A DNA stretch of 64,000 nucleotides, taken from contig JAQIJC010000001.1 in NCBI GenBank assembly GCA_036946405.1, positions 367,501 through 431,500 of the forward strand, read 5' to 3'. Shown piece after piece: positions 55,881 through 64,000 of the stretch (positions are counted from its first letter, which is position 1; every line of letters starts with the position of its first letter). The DNA comes from Sphingomonas phyllosphaerae. GTDB lineage: Bacteria; Pseudomonadota; Alphaproteobacteria; Sphingomonadales; Sphingomonadaceae. Below the pieces are notes generated by a model that made no database searches, was not told the origin of the DNA, and worked only from the letters and a program-made list of their open reading frames with translations. A program made the position numbers and the translations under genes.

Positions 55881-56534
55881 GGCGCATCCGGACGGAGCGG
55901 CGTCATGCCCCCTCGTGAATCCGATGTTAGCATCCGATGATCGATGAGCGCCAGTCGGAGATCGACTGCCGAGGCGCAGCCGTCTGAATGGCCAGTCGCT
56001 GTCCGTTTCGCAGCCATACGCCTTGGCATCGTGCCTTGCTCGAACAGCGCGATAAGGCCGACTGCGAACTCCCGATAGCGAATTGCCTTTCAACGGAAGC
56101 TCGATGGCTTGATGAACCAACCGCATGACTTCCTTCGCGAAACCGAGCTTGTCTGCCGTAGACCTTCCGACGTCGATGGCGCCTAGGCCGACTTTGGCGG
56201 GCGACGCTTTGCTTCGGGGCGACCGACGAATGCTATCGGTTGAATATGTCGCGTTGGCCTGTTCAAGAATGCTAGGGCGAGATGGACGAAGATGATGACG
56301 CCATCGCGGTTCGTGCTTTCACGCGGAAAACCCTTTCGCCGAGCCATGTGTTCAAAGGCAGGAGATCCGTCCTGAAAGATGCGGGACGCCCGACCAGATG
56401 GAAGGCAAAGAAGACCCAATTTTACCGGAAAAATCTCTCGCAAATCTTCTAATCTCACTGGCAGCCGGCTAGGTTTTGTCCGACTCGAGAGCATGCGCAG
56501 GTGATGAGCCGCTCGGCAGATATCGGGGGATGGC
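55881..56534. other. Long gap upstream of the subtilase-MBL cassette
   Basis: About 650 bases show no recognised gene. A minus-strand frame 56183-56545 (120 residues, ending NRPTRHIQPIAFVGRPEAKR) is unassigned. The end of the gap supplies GGGGGA before ATG 56535. It probably holds the promoter of the S8-MBL operon. Confidence 0.4.
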
Positions 56535-58808
56535 ATGCGGTACATCGTGAAGGTCTATACGCTCACCGAGGACGAAGAGCGGACGGTCGGGGCCGCCGTA
56601 TCGTCGGGTATGCTCCGAGACGCCGAGAGGCTTAGCGGTTTCACGCAGGGAACGACCAACGACAAAGGGCTCGCCTATCTGGTGGAGCGCGGTCTCAGCG
56701 CGTTATCGGTCGAAGAGATCGCGGGTGGGGGCGGAATCGGCCAGACGGTCAGGAACTTTGCCGCTAAGGCCTTGTCCCCCCTAGGAATCGGCCCCTTCGG
56801 GTCGATGACTGAGGATTTCGAGATCGAACGTGCTGATGGTAGGCAGAACTACCTCCTGGCCCGCGTAGCCGGAGCCCTCACCCCAAGCCGACTGGATCGA
56901 CTCAGAGACGCCGGCGTGCAGATCGTGGAGCGGCGTCAGGGAGACACGTACGTCATCAAGGCCTTGTCTAGTGCGACGTTGAAGGCCTTGGATTTCGTGA
57001 GCGACGTGCGCACCTACGGTGCCGGCGAGACCATGGTCGGACCGGCCTTCGAAAGCCCGCTGCCCAAGCCTCTTAGGGAATTCGAAGCTTTGACCCATGC
57101 GGATGTGGACACGAGTACGGTCGTTGGGGCGATCGCGAGCCTCGGTGCGAAGATCACTTCGACCGACGACCGTTCAGTCAGGTTCGCGCTTGGAACGGCT
57201 GACTTGGACAAGGTCGCCGATCTGCCGGACGTGGCGCAACTGCAGGAGACGTCATCTCCGAGGATTTTGAACGACGCGGCCCAGGCGCTCGTTGGCTTGA
57301 GTTCAGGCACGGCATCTACCCCGCTCCCGGGCCTGAATGGAGCAGGGCAGATCGTCGGGGTGGCCGATACGGGAGTGGACGAAACCCACGCCGACCTGAT
57401 TGGCGTGGTGGTGGGCTTCGAGGATCTGGGGCGCCGGATGGATCACAGTGATCCGAACGGCCACGGCACGCATGTGACGGGCACAATCGCTGGTTCGGGT
57501 TCGGCCTCGGGCGGTAGACTGCGCGGTGCGGCACCGGGAGCGAAGATATACTTCCAGTCCCTGCTTGACGCGAATGGTCGGTTGGGTGGTCTTCCTCCGG
57601 ACATCGGCACTCTCTTCTCGACCGCCTACGACAAGGGTGTCCGCATCCACAACAACAGTTGGGGAGCATTCCTCGAGGCCCGCTACGGCTCCAATGCCGT
57701 TCAGGTCGATCGCTTCATCCATGGACATCAGGATTTCCTCGCCGTGATCGCTGCGGGGAACAGCGGGCGGTGCGCGAGCGCAGATGCCGAAATCAAGAAC
57801 TCGACTGCCGGCTTCGTCGAATATCCGTCCATTGCGACACCTGCCTCCGCGAAGAACGGGCTCACCGTGGGCGCGAGCCGCAGCGATCGAGAGCAAGGCG
57901 GCTACTCCCGGATGACCTGGAGAGCGATGTGGGGCACCGATTTCCCGGATGACCCGATTGGAAGCGAGACGGTGTCCGGGAATTCGGAAGCGCTTGCTGG
58001 CTTCAGCAGCAGAGGTCCGGTCGATAACGACGTGATCAAACCCGATCTCGTCGCGCCGGGGACGGACGTGGCTTCGACCCGGTCGTCGACCGCGCCGCTT
58101 CGGAATTTCTGGGGCGCATATCCAAGCAACGCCGCATATGCGTTCATGGGCGGGACCAGCATGGCTGCTCCGCTCGTCGCAGGGGCGGCGGCACTCGTCC
58201 GCCAGTACTACGAGCAGCGGAGAGACCATCGACCTTCGGCCGCTCTGGTCAAAGCTACGCTCATCAACGGCACGACCAGGCTCACCCATGTCGATGCGAC
58301 CGCCGCGCCGGACGGCGATCCGAACTACCATCAGGGGTTCGGCAAACTAGACATGGCACGAGCCCTTCCACTCGACGACGATCCGCATCGACGGCTCGAG
58401 TATGTGGACACCCTGTCCGAGTCCGCTCTCGACTTCCGAGAGACCGGTGAGCGGCGAACGTGGACGTTGCAGATGGCTGAGCCCGGAGAGATCCGCCTCT
58501 GCCTCGCTTGGACCGATTTCCCGGCCAGCGGCCTTCAGAACGGCATTCTGCTGTTCCTCGACGAAATCGGAACTCCGCGCAAGTGGGTCTCGAACCAGCG
58601 CGTGCCACAAGCCGTGAGGTTCCCGACACTGATCAAATCCGGCGTGATCGTGTCCCGCGATCCGAAGAACAACGTTCAGGTGATCCGCGTTCCCGACCTC
58701 CTCGTCGGTGAGTACGTCGTCAGCGTGATCGCGTCGAACATCCTTTTTCCCCCTCAGACATTCGCGCTCGTCGCCACCGGGCCGATCGCACGCATGGCGT
58801 TGCGATGA
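56535..58808 (+). CDS. Large intracellular S8 subtilase paired with an MBL protein
   Basis: This 757-residue protease has the S8 triad D near 277 (GVADTGVDETHADL), H near 310 (DPNGHGTHVTGTIAG) and S near 540 (MGGTSMAAPLVAGAAAL), with the oxyanion Asn in VIAAGNSGRC. A ~260-residue N-terminal region lacks a signal peptide and contains ferredoxin-like inhibitor-type repeats (YLLARVAGALTPSRLDRLRD, VDTSTVVGAIASLGAKI). A C-terminal beta-sandwich follows the catalytic domain (~620-757). The stop overlaps the MBL start (ATGA). It probably works inside the cell as part of a two-gene protease system. Confidence 0.9.
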   Translation: MRYIVKVYTLTEDEERTVGAAVSSGMLRDAERLSGFTQGTTNDKGLAYLVERGLSALSVEEIAGGGGIGQTVRNFAAKALSPLGIGPFGSMTEDFEIERADGRQNYLLARVAGALTPSRLDRLRDAGVQIVERRQGDTYVIKALSSATLKALDFVSDVRTYGAGETMVGPAFESPLPKPLREFEALTHADVDTSTVVGAIASLGAKITSTDDRSVRFALGTADLDKVADLPDVAQLQETSSPRILNDAAQALVGLSSGTASTPLPGLNGAGQIVGVADTGVDETHADLIGVVVGFEDLGRRMDHSDPNGHGTHVTGTIAGSGSASGGRLRGAAPGAKIYFQSLLDANGRLGGLPPDIGTLFSTAYDKGVRIHNNSWGAFLEARYGSNAVQVDRFIHGHQDFLAVIAAGNSGRCASADAEIKNSTAGFVEYPSIATPASAKNGLTVGASRSDREQGGYSRMTWRAMWGTDFPDDPIGSETVSGNSEALAGFSSRGPVDNDVIKPDLVAPGTDVASTRSSTAPLRNFWGAYPSNAAYAFMGGTSMAAPLVAGAAALVRQYYEQRRDHRPSAALVKATLINGTTRLTHVDATAAPDGDPNYHQGFGKLDMARALPLDDDPHRRLEYVDTLSESALDFRETGERRTWTLQMAEPGEIRLCLAWTDFPASGLQNGILLFLDEIGTPRKWVSNQRVPQAVRFPTLIKSGVIVSRDPKNNVQVIRVPDLLVGEYVVSVIASNILFPPQTFALVATGPIARMALR

Positions 58809-59893
58809 GACTTCATGCGATCAAGGCAGAGGAGGGTGACTGCCTGCTGCTGGAGTCCGGAGAAGCCGAGCCGGTTTGGATGCTGATCGATGGAGGCCCC
58901 GCAGGCACTTGGGACGCAGTTGCGGGAACCTACGTCCGCGAAATCGTCGGCCATGACGGTTCGCTGGACGTTGTCGCGGTCAGCCACGTAGATGCCGATC
59001 ACATCATTGGAATCTTGGATCTGCTGGCCGATGTCGAAAGGGATCGCGCTGACGGTGCCGCATCAATGAGGATTGCCGATCTCTGGCACAATTCATTTTC
59101 CGAGACCGTCGACGATGCCACCGGAAGCATCGGCAAGGGGCTTCAGGCGATCCTCGACGTCGCCGGGGCTCAGCAGTTCTCCATGCCGGAATCGGCCATT
59201 AGCTTGTTCGGCATCGCCGAAGGTGCCCGTCTGCGGCGAAGTGCCACACGGCTCGGCATTCCAATCAACGCCGCCTTCGGCGGCGCCGTGATATCGCCGA
59301 GTTCGCTCGACGACCCCGTACGCAACGTAGGATCGATGAGGGTCACTGTCGTCGGTCCCACCGCGAAGAACCTGGATCAGCTTCGGACGGCCTGGCTGGC
59401 TTGGCTCGCAAAGCATGGCGACCGCCTTGCTGACATGGAGGCTTTGGCAAACGCCGACAGGAGCGTGCCGAACCTGAGCAGCATCGTGCTCCTCGTCGAG
59501 GAGGGTTCCAGACGCATGCTGCTCACCGGCGATGCGCGTGGCGATCACATTCTGCAGGGTCTCGACGCCGGCGGGCTGTTGACGGAGGGCGCGATACACC
59601 TCGATGTCCTGAAGCTTCCTCATCACGGCAGCGACAGGAACATCGACCGGACATTCTTCGACAAGGTCACGGCCGACGTGTACGTGATCTCGGCGAACGG
59701 CAAGCACGGCAATCCGGATGAGGCGACCCTGACTTGGCTGGTGGAGGCCTCAAGGGAGCAGGGTCGTCGACCGAAGATACTCGTGACGCATGCTTCGCCA
59801 TCGTTGGATGCGTTCCGCGCCTCCCGTCCCCCGGAGGTTTGGGGGTACGAGCTGCTTGTGGCCGAGGGATCTTCGCACGTCATCCTTCTATGA
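58805..59893 (+). CDS. MBL-fold metallohydrolase partner of S8 protease
   Basis: The 362-residue protein has the metallo-beta-lactamase metal site: SHVDADHIIG (H61, D63, D65, H66), RMLLTGDARGDH (near 238) and LKLPHHGSDRN (near 272). This is the ComEC/Rec2-like subgroup. MBL proteins combined with a protease occur in AVAST type I (Avs1) loci together with a STAND protein; here no STAND gene follows and the protease is S8 rather than trypsin-like. Translation is coupled to the protease by ATGA. Substrate is unknown; it could be a nucleotide, nucleic acid or second messenger. Confidence 0.88.
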   Translation: MRLHAIKAEEGDCLLLESGEAEPVWMLIDGGPAGTWDAVAGTYVREIVGHDGSLDVVAVSHVDADHIIGILDLLADVERDRADGAASMRIADLWHNSFSETVDDATGSIGKGLQAILDVAGAQQFSMPESAISLFGIAEGARLRRSATRLGIPINAAFGGAVISPSSLDDPVRNVGSMRVTVVGPTAKNLDQLRTAWLAWLAKHGDRLADMEALANADRSVPNLSSIVLLVEEGSRRMLLTGDARGDHILQGLDAGGLLTEGAIHLDVLKLPHHGSDRNIDRTFFDKVTADVYVISANGKHGNPDEATLTWLVEASREQGRRPKILVTHASPSLDAFRASRPPEVWGYELLVAEGSSHVILL

Positions 59894-60061
59894 TCGTCGA
59901 AGCGTCACAAATGTACGACACCACTTTCAGCACCGATGCGAGAAGACACGATCGCTGGCGGCGCGTTTGACCTTGCCGTGCCTACGATGCTCGATTGTGG
60001 AAGGCGCTGCGTGATTGGCGGCTTGAATTTCTCTCGTGCACGCCCCTTAAAGCCTTGCCTC

Positions 60062-60757
60062 TCAAGGCAGAAGACCCTTGGGCTTTTGATCCGCTTCGGC
60101 AAGGTCTGCCGTATCCTCCTCGCGTGTGTCCCGCCCGCCACCGTCGAACTCGGCACGTAGCTTCTCGAATATCGGATCGCGGGACGGAAGTTTGATGGAA
60201 GGCTTCCGTTGACCGGAGAAGTCGCCAAGGTTGCGCTGGCCGCCCCCTTGCGTGGCATGTAGGAAGATCTGACAGATGGTCATGCCCGGCGACAGGGTAA
60301 GCGGGACCTCTCCGCAGTTCGCGAGCTCAAGCGTTAGGCATCCGGTGAAGTTGGGGTGGATGCCCGCAGCTGTCTCTATGATGAGGCCATGCCGCCCTAG
60401 AGAGGATTTTCCGGTCACGTAGCCGGACAGCGTCGGAGGCAGGGAGAGCCACTCCAGCGTCACGCCGAGTACGAAACGGCCCGGGTGGAGGACGAATGGC
60501 TGTCCGAAGGGTACGAAATGCTGCTTCGTGCCTATGCCGGCCCTATCCTGCGCTGTCGCCTCTTCTTCATGCCAAAGCGAGAAGTTGTTCGTCTGGTTCT
60601 GCTTGAAACTTTTGAACCATCTGCCGAGCCGCAGGTCGACTGACGTGGCAGCCCGTCCGCGCAGGCTGGCGAGATCAGGTTTCGGCACGATCGACAGCCG
60701 ATTGCTGTTGCCCGGCTCCAAGTGGAGCTTCGCCTGGATCTCCTCTGCACTAAGCAT
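60062..60757 (-). CDS. dCTP deaminase-domain protein, defence-type
   Basis: The 231-residue protein has the dCTP deaminase/dUTPase trimer fold: SVDLRLGRWF, GKSSLGRHGLIIET (116-129, with K117, S118, S119 and R122 at phosphate-binding positions), IHPNFTGCLTLELAN (catalytic Glu144) and LTLSPGMTICQIFLH. A ~50-residue charged C-terminal tail (DPIFEKLRAEFDGGGRDTRE) is not in housekeeping Dcd. Stand-alone dCTP deaminases destroy dCTP during phage attack. Its ATG overlaps the upstream metallopeptidase gene by eight bases, so the two form a coupled unit. Confidence 0.86.
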   Translation of the reverse strand: MLSAEEIQAKLHLEPGNSNRLSIVPKPDLASLRGRAATSVDLRLGRWFKSFKQNQTNNFSLWHEEEATAQDRAGIGTKQHFVPFGQPFVLHPGRFVLGVTLEWLSLPPTLSGYVTGKSSLGRHGLIIETAAGIHPNFTGCLTLELANCGEVPLTLSPGMTICQIFLHATQGGGQRNLGDFSGQRKPSIKLPSRDPIFEKLRAEFDGGGRDTREEDTADLAEADQKPKGLLP

Positions 60758-61982
60758 CGGTCTGGGTCCGTTCCCGGTACTCGGCCACCTCGATCGACTT
60801 CAGCATAAGGTCGTTGAGCACCCTAAGCCGATCACGGTCCTCCGCCTTCGCCAAGCCGCCGGCACTTAGCAGGTTTCGCCACCCCGCGATCACGATCTCC
60901 GCGACCGAAGCTCGCCCGTCGTAAGGCTCGTTCCGCTTGAACGCCTCCATGACCGCGGTGACCATGGGCTCGTTCGGAAGCTGCACGCCGTCAGCCTGCA
61001 TCTTCTCGAACAGCATGCTACGGATCTGAGGTGCGAGTTCGTCCACGACTTCAGAAACAATCTCGTACATGCGGGGGTGTTCTGGATGAGCGGAAGTTTT
61101 CCTCCATCGATCGGTGAAATCCCTCTCCAGCGGGATGTCCCATGTGTGGGCGGCTTCGCAGAGGATCCGTACGCGACGCTCATCCGATGGATAGTCCAGG
61201 GTGGCGACGGCCGCTCCCGGCGCAACCAGATAGTCGTAGGCGTGGAGGTAGGCCGTGCCGAAGAGGTAGAGCCCGAAAAGATCGCAGAATACCTCCTCGA
61301 CTTGCTTCATGGTGGAAACCGCGCAACGCTCCGTGATCACTCGACCACCTAGCTCATCTAGCTTGAGTTCCTCGAGGAGTTTTCTGCGCACGTCCGGCTG
61401 TCGCTCGAGTGCAGCGTCGATCGTCGGGTTGAGAGCCTTGGCGACGGCGGTTGAGATTTCTTTGAAATGCCGCCACGCGCTGTGTCCGATCTCGTGCCCG
61501 GCCAACGGGGCGACGAGAGCGTTTGAAGACTCCGAGGCCGGCGTGCCGATGATCACGAAATCCGGCAGCAGGTCGAAGTTCATCGGCCATGTAAAGGGTG
61601 TGTATGTCCACTCCGAGGACACCAGAACGCGCACGTGCCTTCCAATGGCGCTTCTCACCATCTGAGCGAGGGCATAGTGAAGTTCGAAGGGATTGCGGAC
61701 GTTGGTCGAGCGGAGGATCAGTCCGAGTATCACGATTGCCTTGCCGACCTGCGCGGTGACGTGGACGCAGACGCCATCGATCAGGCCAGGGGACATGTCG
61801 GCCTCGGTATCCTCGATCTCGTCCGCCAGCCCTCTGAAATGCTGATCGATCAGGCTGAGGGCTTCGACACCGTCTTCGTGAGGGAAGCCGTAGTTCTGGA
61901 GCTCCGAGATCTGCTCCCGAAATGACGCCAATCGGCGCTTAGCTGACGAGAGCCGAAGTCTCGACTGTTCCTGGGGGTCCAA
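60750..61982 (-). CDS. Putative zinc metallopeptidase (HEIGH) coupled to dCTP deaminase
   Basis: The 410-residue protein carries a gluzincin-like site: H163-E-I-G-H167 in PLAGHEIGHSAWRH and a downstream EEVFCDLFGLYLFG (E229/E230, D234) that can supply the third zinc ligand. No signal peptide is present, so it acts in the cytoplasm. The N-terminal ~100 residues are helical (SAKRRLASFREQISELQNYG). It overlaps the 61939-62418 gene upstream and dCTP deaminase downstream, so all three are one operon. A peptidase that activates or controls the deaminase is a natural hypothesis. Confidence 0.75.
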   Translation of the reverse strand: MDPQEQSRLRLSSAKRRLASFREQISELQNYGFPHEDGVEALSLIDQHFRGLADEIEDTEADMSPGLIDGVCVHVTAQVGKAIVILGLILRSTNVRNPFELHYALAQMVRSAIGRHVRVLVSSEWTYTPFTWPMNFDLLPDFVIIGTPASESSNALVAPLAGHEIGHSAWRHFKEISTAVAKALNPTIDAALERQPDVRRKLLEELKLDELGGRVITERCAVSTMKQVEEVFCDLFGLYLFGTAYLHAYDYLVAPGAAVATLDYPSDERRVRILCEAAHTWDIPLERDFTDRWRKTSAHPEHPRMYEIVSEVVDELAPQIRSMLFEKMQADGVQLPNEPMVTAVMEAFKRNEPYDGRASVAEIVIAGWRNLLSAGGLAKAEDRDRLRVLNDLMLKSIEVAEYRERTQTDA

Positions 61983-62418
61983 ATCTCGCCTCCGCGGCCG
62001 GTCGGCCTACGAACTCCTCATGCAACTGGACGCAGAAATCCACAAGCGCGCTTGCTCGATCTCCGACCCCGCTTCCGTCGGCAAGGTCGTTCAGATTGCC
62101 GACAGCCCATTCCAGCATGTTTCCGATCTCGGCATCCTGCATCGGGTGCGTCACGACGCCGTTGATGCTCAATCGTGTGAACGACTCATAGTAACCGGGA
62201 CGAAGTGCCGCCGCGCGCTCTGCAGACGCGGGGAAGCTGGTCTGACGTAGCGCAACTGCCAGACGCCGCAGAGGTTCGGGACTGAACCTGCCGTTCTTGC
62301 GCGCCTTCTCGAGCTGCAGCGCCGAACGCAGCGCGAGATCGCCGATCACGAACTTGGTCAGAAGCGGCTCGTCGCCCTTGGTCTGCACAGCGCCTTCTCC
62401 CCGATCCACCAGAACCAC
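61939..62418 (-). CDS. Uncharacterised first gene of peptidase-deaminase operon
   Basis: The 159-residue protein has no recognised domain and looks mainly helical (LRSALQLEKARKNGRFSPEP, LEWAVGNLNDLADGSGVGDR, ALVDFCVQLHEEFVG). It overlaps the start of the metallopeptidase gene by 44 bases on the same strand, so it is read as part of that operon. It may be the sensor, inhibitor or structural partner of the peptidase; that is context only. Confidence 0.62.
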   Translation of the reverse strand: MVLVDRGEGAVQTKGDEPLLTKFVIGDLALRSALQLEKARKNGRFSPEPLRRLAVALRQTSFPASAERAAALRPGYYESFTRLSINGVVTHPMQDAEIGNMLEWAVGNLNDLADGSGVGDRASALVDFCVQLHEEFVGRPAAEARFGPPGTVETSALVS

Positions 62419-62443
62419 ATTCTAATCCAATCGCATTCCCGAC

Positions 62444-62881
62444 TCAACGTGAGTCGAGGCCTACTTCGCCCGCGAGCCAACGCTCTTCCAGCTCCAGACG
62501 TACCAGAACGCGACAAAAACCCGACGGATTGAGCCCGCCGGACCCATCCCTCAGAACTCCGGACGCACGCTCATAGACGTCATTGCTTACGAAGTGTGCC
62601 GTGATTTTTCCCGGTCCGCTCGTCGTTCGTCTGGATATCTCCTGGATCCGCTGCTCGGACAGGCCGACTCGGCCGGCTCTGAGCAACAGTAGAACGAGGA
62701 GCGACGAGGCGTCGATCCCCGCGACGCGGGCATAGGTGTGGAAGTTCTGAGCCTCCTGTTCGGGCATGTACGCGGTTACCTGCCTGCGCATTGACGTCTC
62801 ACCGTCTGTCATACCGCCCCCGATCCGATGTCGGGGCGACATCTCCGCCGCTTCGCTCGCGACTGCCTTGTCTCCGGGCAT
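62444..62881 (-). CDS. Small uncharacterised protein
   Basis: ATG 62881 has GAGGTG seven bases upstream; a further ATG at 62812 (MTDGETSMRRQV) is also possible. The ~145-residue product includes RRQVTAYMPEQEAQNFHTYA, VAGIDASSLLVLLLLRAGRV, a short helix pattern reminiscent of mobilisation-accessory or ribbon-helix-helix-like proteins, but the match is not firm. It lies between the operon and the integrase and may be an element-borne accessory protein. Confidence 0.5.
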   Translation of the reverse strand: MPGDKAVASEAAEMSPRHRIGGGMTDGETSMRRQVTAYMPEQEAQNFHTYARVAGIDASSLLVLLLLRAGRVGLSEQRIQEISRRTTSGPGKITAHFVSNDVYERASGVLRDGSGGLNPSGFCRVLVRLELEERWLAGEVGLDSR

Positions 62882-63045
62882 GTTGTTGCACCTCGTTAAT
62901 CGCCATCGACGAGCCATTTGCCGCCCGTACATCAGAAGGACGTCGATCGCTCATCCCGAGACACGATGTCGTGAGATGCGCAGCGTCGTTCCGACTATGG
63001 TGCCAAAGGCCTTTGGCCATCGGCAGCCGTCGGCGGGTTGGAGCT

Positions 63046-63295
63046 TCAATTTTCATTCCACTTCAGCTCCACTCTCTTGCCTGACCCCCTCGGGAGCGCG
63101 ATGCAAGGTATCAACTTGCCTCGAATCTCGAAGTTTCTGTTGACCGTGACGACCAGCACCTTGCCGAGATGCGTTCGGGATTGGGGACGATGACGTCGCG
63201 CCCTTGTCGGGAGTGATCGTCTTGACCTGGGCGAGGTCGTTGCCGATCCGCCATCCGGCCCCTGTGCATGTTTCGGCGGAGTTCAATCGCGCCAC
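63046..63295 (-). pseudogene. Frameshifted remnant of an unknown gene
   Basis: No single frame is long, but three successive frames on the minus strand join into one convincing protein: AETCTGAGWRIGNDLAQVKT and ITPDKG, then RDVIVPNPERIS, then GKVLVVTVNRNFEIRGKLIP to ELKWNEN and TGA at 63046-63048. Each junction needs one inserted base (near 63204 and 63166). The family is not recognised. It lies just past the integrase stop. Confidence 0.5.
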
Positions 63296-63357
63296 AGCTC
63301 GCTGATGTCACGTAGACCTGAAGATGAAGCCCAGTGACCTCGTGGTAGCTCTGATCG

Positions 63358-64000
63358 TCACGGAAAAGGTACGCCATGCGCCTTCATTATACGATCGAGG
63401 CGCTTCTCCCATTTGGTCAGCGCCTGACGCTTCTCCTTGGCGTATTTGTAAAGCCAGTACGTACCAGCCACCCCGGAGAGCGTCCCGGACACGTGATTCA
63501 GCACGGCCTCTGCGTAGGCTATGGGCAGTTCCATCTCGCCGCACATGGTCGAGAAGGTGCGCCTTGCGTCGTGTCGCACCCATGGAGAGAACACGCCGAA
63601 CTCACGCCACTCGTCAGAGCGTAATGCGGTGGCGATCAGGGTGTCGGTCTCAACCTTCGACTTGCTGAACCCTGAAATCGGCGTGCGCCCGTTGGAGGTG
63701 AGAAGCAGACCATGCCGCCGACTCGGATCAGGCTCGATGGTCGTGAGCAACGCCTCCAGGACGGGTGCGATCGGCACGAGGTGTTCGAGCTTGTTCTTCG
63801 TCCGTCCGCCCGGAATGATCCACTCCTTGCGGACCAGGTCAACCTCCTCCCAACGTATGCCGGCGACCTCGCGGAGCCGCTGCCCGGTAAGGATCAGGAT
63901 GCGCATCAGCATGGCAAACTGCCAAGCGAGGCTAGGGAGGATCGACCAGAGCAGCGCGAGCTCCCACTCGGCGAGAACACGTGTGCGCCTCTCCTCCCTG
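63358..64000 (-). CDS. P4-type tyrosine integrase (5' end outside window)
   Basis: The C-terminal catalytic domain of a phage/island integrase is visible. The active residues are Arg in TGQRLREVAGIRWEEVD, the HxxR pair in VRHDARRTFSTMCGE, His in YAEAVLNHVSG, and Tyr in GVAGTYWLYKYAKEKR. The frame stays open through ATG 63912 to the right edge (REERRTRVLAEWELALLWSI), so the N-terminal half lies beyond the window. P4-type integrases usually sit next to their attachment site on their 5' side, so the island junction is probably just right of the window. Confidence 0.93.
   Translation of the reverse strand, partial: REERRTRVLAEWELALLWSILPSLAWQFAMLMRILILTGQRLREVAGIRWEEVDLVRKEWIIPGGRTKNKLEHLVPIAPVLEALLTTIEPDPSRRHGLLLTSNGRTPISGFSKSKVETDTLIATALRSDEWREFGVFSPWVRHDARRTFSTMCGEMELPIAYAEAVLNHVSGTLSGVAGTYWLYKYAKEKRQALTKWEKRLDRIMKAHGVPFP

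Noticed and set aside
1..64000. CRISPR arrays and tRNA or rRNA genes
   Set aside because: No regularly spaced direct repeats, no cloverleaf with a TPsiC-like GGTTCGA block and no rRNA-like stretch were found by eye.

Overview
The window looks like chromosomal or integrated-island DNA from a high-GC alphaproteobacterium, most likely a sphingomonad. The evidence is a PEPxxWA-CTERM protein, two large TonB-dependent receptors (one controlled by a FecI/FecR pair), a PrtD-type type I secretion ABC protein and a chemotaxis cluster with an N-terminal STAS gene. The genus assignment is inference from gene content.

Layout. 0-3.6 kb: a diguanylate cyclase running off the left edge, then an IS6-family element sitting between a GH53 galactanase remnant and a truncated FAD monooxygenase whose divergent TetR regulator survives. 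3.7-7.8 kb: an HNH nuclease with a PUA/EVE-like N-terminus, translationally coupled to an unusual SAM-methyltransferase/HNH fusion, then a TfoX-N protein and a RusA-like resolvase. 8.3-14.7 kb: a SIR2-HerA defence pair followed by KTSC, PD-(D/E)XK-like and HNH accessory genes, then the cut-off N-terminus of a Cap4/DUF4297-type nuclease protein. 14.7-16 kb: an RND pump fragment truncated at both ends. 16-23 kb: a minus-strand secretion locus (TolC, PEP-CTERM protein, PrtD-like ABC; no membrane fusion protein visible) and its likely cargo, a subtilase with P-domain and RTX repeats. 22.9-26.8 kb: FecI sigma, FecR and STN-TonB receptor operon. 27.5-31.9 kb: a second TonB receptor and a secreted esterase-like hydrolase. 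32-37.3 kb: IS5 remnant and a decaying chemotaxis cluster (STAS and MCP remnants, intact cheW and cheR with a porin between them, cheB with two stops and no catalytic domain).

From about 37.3 kb, exactly where cheB breaks off, to the right edge lies an accessory island ending in a P4-type tyrosine integrase. It is rich in proteases and conflict-type genes: an ART-like protein coupled to a 701-residue unknown; a lipoprotein, papain-like protease and unknown trio; an intracellular subtilase, a coiled-coil CHAT protease and an Mrr-nuclease/STAND NTPase split by a frameshift in a C-run; IS66 and IS3 debris; S1/P1 nuclease, thioredoxin-reductase-like enzyme and Rrf2 regulator; a LysR regulator; a two-gene subtilase-MBL cassette; and a minus-strand HEIGH metallopeptidase-dCTP deaminase cassette.

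The best candidates for undescribed systems are the HNH / MTase-HNH pair (3.7-6.4 kb), the S8-CHAT-STAND block (43.1-49.1 kb), the S8-MBL pair (56.5-59.9 kb) and the metallopeptidase-dCTP deaminase operon (60.1-62.4 kb). Functions in defence are inferred from domain content and clustering; none is demonstrated by the sequence alone.
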